From Megalopta genalis (Eukaryota; Arthropoda; Insecta; Hymenoptera; Halictidae), in contig NW_027476507.1 of NCBI RefSeq assembly GCF_051020955.1, positions 1-64,000 of the forward strand: a DNA stretch of 64,000 nt, in the 5' to 3' direction. Under the pieces are notes generated by a model that worked only from the letters and a program-made list of their open reading frames with translations, did not search any database and was not told the origin of the DNA. Below, in pieces: positions 62,639 through 64,000 of this stretch; within the stretch, counting starts at the first letter, position 1; each line of letters begins with the position of its first letter. Both the position numbers and the translations under genes were made by a program.

Positions 62639-64000
62639 TTAGCTACAACTGCATGCGAAACGAACGAGTTAGCTTCAAATCCATGCGATTCACATGATTT
62701 AGCTTCAAACCAATGCGATGTGGAAGGTTTAGCTACAAATCCATGCGATACACAAGATTTAGCTTCAAATCAATGCGATGTAGTAGGTTCAGCTTCAAAT
62801 CCGTGCGAAACAAATGATTTAGCTTCAAATGAATGCGAAGTAGAAGGCTTAGCTTCAAATCCATGCAAAACAAATGGTTTAGCTACAAATACTTGTGATA
62901 TACATTATTAAGCTACAACTGCATGCGAAACGAACGAGTTAGCTTCAAATCCATGCGATTCACATGATTTAGCTTCAAACCAATGCGATGTAGAAGGTTT
63001 AGCTTCAAATCCATGCGATACACAAGATTTAGCTTCAAACCAATGCGATGTAGTAGGTTCAGCTTCAAATCCATGCGACACATATGTTTTAGCTTCAAAT
63101 ACTTGCGATATAAGTGATATAGATTTAAATACTGTAGGAACAAACGAGGTAGCTTCAAATCCATGCGAGACACATGATTTAACTTCAAATCAATTCGATG
63201 TAGAATGTTTAGCATCAAATCCATACGAAACACATGATTTAGCTTCAAATCAATTCGAAGGACAAGGCTTAGATTCAAATCCATGCGAAACAAATGATTT
63301 AGCTTCAAACGAATGCGAAGTGGAAGGCTTAGCTTCAAATCCATGCAAAACAAATGGTTTAGCTACAAATACTTGTGATATACATTATTAAGCTACAACT
63401 GCATGTGAAACGAACGAGTTAGCTTCAAATCCATGCGATTCACATGATTTAGCTTCAAACCAATGCGATGTAGAAGGTTTAGCTTCAACTCCATGCGATA
63501 CACAAGATTTAGCTTCAAATCAATGCGATGTAGTAGGTTCAGCTTCAAATCCATGCGACACATATGTTTTAGCTTCAAATACTTGCGATATAAGTGATAT
63601 AGCATTAAATACTGTAGGAACAAACGAGGTAGCTTCAATTCCATGCGAGACACATGAGTTAGCTTCAAATTTATTCGATGTAGAAGATTTGGCTACAAAT
63701 CCATACGAAACACATTATTTAGCTTCAAATCAATTCGAAGGACAAGGCTTAGATTCAAATCCATGCGAAACAAATGATTTAGCTTCAAATGAATGCGAAG
63801 TAGAAGGCTTAGCTTCAAATCCGTGCAAAACAAATGGTTTAGCTACAAATACTTGTGATATACATTATTAAGCTACAACTGCATGCGAAACGAACGAGTT
63901 AGCTTCAAATCCATGCGAAACACATGATTTAGCTACAAATAAATGTGATGTAGAAGGCTTAGCTTCAAATCCATGCGAAACAAATGATTTAGCTTCAAAT
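62639..64000. repeat. Units 270 - A - A - partial B to window end
   Basis: 62639-62908 is the 270-bp unit again (like 58679-58948, offset 3,960) but ending DIHY. A 62909-63388 has 'ttaacttc' and 'gtagaatgtttagc'. A 63389-63868 has 'caaatttattcg' where sisters have CAA or TAA, and 'gaagatttggctac'. 63869-64000 is the start of a B with 'gctacaaataaatg'. The array continues beyond the window. Confidence 0.87.

Larger units (their letters stand above)
1..64000. repeat. 30-bp satellite array with nested higher-order repeats
   Basis: Every line of the window can be read as consecutive 30-bp monomers in one orientation. Each monomer starts with a near-invariant TTAGCTTCAAAT, then usually TGCGA about five bases on, then a variable half. 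Neighbouring monomers alternate between 'aaatcc' and 'aaatca/aaatga' types, giving a 60-bp dimer. Particular monomer variants recur in fixed order as units of 90, 180, 210, 360, 420 and 480 bp, and these units recur as blocks of 1.4 to about 15.9 kb. No stretch falls outside the repeat, and no transposon, gene, RNA gene or inverted segment was seen. That it is satellite DNA is inferred from this architecture. A decayed giant repeat-protein gene is the main alternative. Confidence 0.97.

Noticed and set aside
117..63668. Dozens of - strand ORFs of 66-276 codons starting MFCMDLKL or similar
   Set aside because: They are the same antisense frame of the satellite, cut at each 'gctacaa' (TAG on the - strand). 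Their lengths simply follow unit lengths (C 106, D 126, A 146 codons). No non-repeat sequence, promoter or ribosome-binding site accompanies them.
413..63871. + strand ORFs of 60-310 codons starting MASNP
   Set aside because: They start at TTG (or GTG) made by a single TTA-to-TTG change. The + frame has no in-frame ATG, and these ORFs end at the recurrent unit-end TAA. They are shadows of the 30-bp period.
1..64000. CRISPR array (30-bp repeats)
   Set aside because: The 30-bp repeats are contiguous, with no unique spacers between them, and variation follows a fixed higher-order order. No leader or cas gene is present.
1..64000. Reassigned stop codons rescuing a giant + frame protein
   Set aside because: TAA for Gln would fit 'caaattaattc' versus 'caaatcaattc', but TGA ('aaattgatgc', 'gcttgaaacc', 'ccatgagag') and TAG ('aatcaatagaatg') also occur in the same frame and replace different amino acids, and five frameshift events remain.
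1..64000. CENP-B-box-like motif in the unit-start monomer
   Set aside because: The reverse complement 'ctcgttcgtttcgcatgc' contains TTCG but lacks the spaced A and CGGG of the known box. No functional claim is justified.
1..64000. Pentapeptide-repeat or antifreeze-type repeat protein
   Set aside because: The MDLKL frame vaguely resembles a pentapeptide pattern and the + frame has one Cys per decapeptide. Neither keeps a family consensus, and both are interrupted at every unit.
1..64000. Telomeric or simple-sequence DNA
   Set aside because: The monomer is 30 bp with ordered variants, and no short G-rich telomere motif is seen.

Overview
The whole 64 kb window is one uninterrupted, head-to-tail tandem repeat. 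I see no unique sequence, convincing gene, RNA gene, mobile element or inversion in it. The monomer is 30 bp. It has a conserved 12-base half (TTAGCTTCAAAT), a TGCGA block about five bases later, and a variable second half. Monomers largely alternate between an 'aaatcc' type and an 'aaatca' or 'aaatga' type, so the basic step is a 60-bp dimer. About 2,130 monomers fit in the window and G+C is about 36%. A multi-level satellite of this size and homogeneity suggests a eukaryotic heterochromatic or other satellite block. No flanking gene is present, so neither the species nor the chromosomal location can be named.

Monomers form second-order units that recur in fixed order. I use these labels throughout: A = 16 monomers, 480 bp; B = 7, 210 bp; Bs (B lacking its second monomer) = 6, 180 bp; C = 12, 360 bp; D = 14, 420 bp; E = 3, 90 bp. 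Units start at a monomer carrying 'gctacaactgcatg' and end at a monomer carrying either 'gatatacattat' followed by TAA, or 'gatatatatcat' followed by TTA. Monomers are named by the tail they would encode in the + frame (for example DSHD, DVVG, GTNE).

Units build third-order blocks. Positions 1-9,263 hold cassettes of the form A-B-(A or D)-Bs-E (1,380, 1,440 or 1,860 bp). Positions 14,424-18,113 and 34,078-37,767 are complete copies of a 3,690-bp, ten-unit block, with partial copies beside them. On top lies a fourth level: about 9.5 kb starting at 24,538 recurs at 40,438, 15.7-15.9 kb away; 14.4-19.3 kb recurs at 34.1-39.0 kb (offset 19,654); and 20.1-21.5 kb recurs at 51.5-52.95 kb. Positions 55.6-58.3 kb are clearly more diverged and keep older-looking monomers. 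From 58.3 to 64.0 kb the array is homogeneous again with its own unit arrangement (1,470-bp period).

Two antiparallel frames stay open for hundreds of bases because the period is a multiple of three: a + frame of LASN(P/Q)C decapeptides and a - frame of MDLKL decapeptides. Neither behaves like a gene. The + frame has no in-frame ATG and carries TAA, TGA and TAG stops copied through the array; the - frame stops at every 'gctacaa'. I therefore annotate no CDS. The features are a map of the repeat hierarchy and of rearrangement junctions. All alignments were made by eye, so identities are qualitative.
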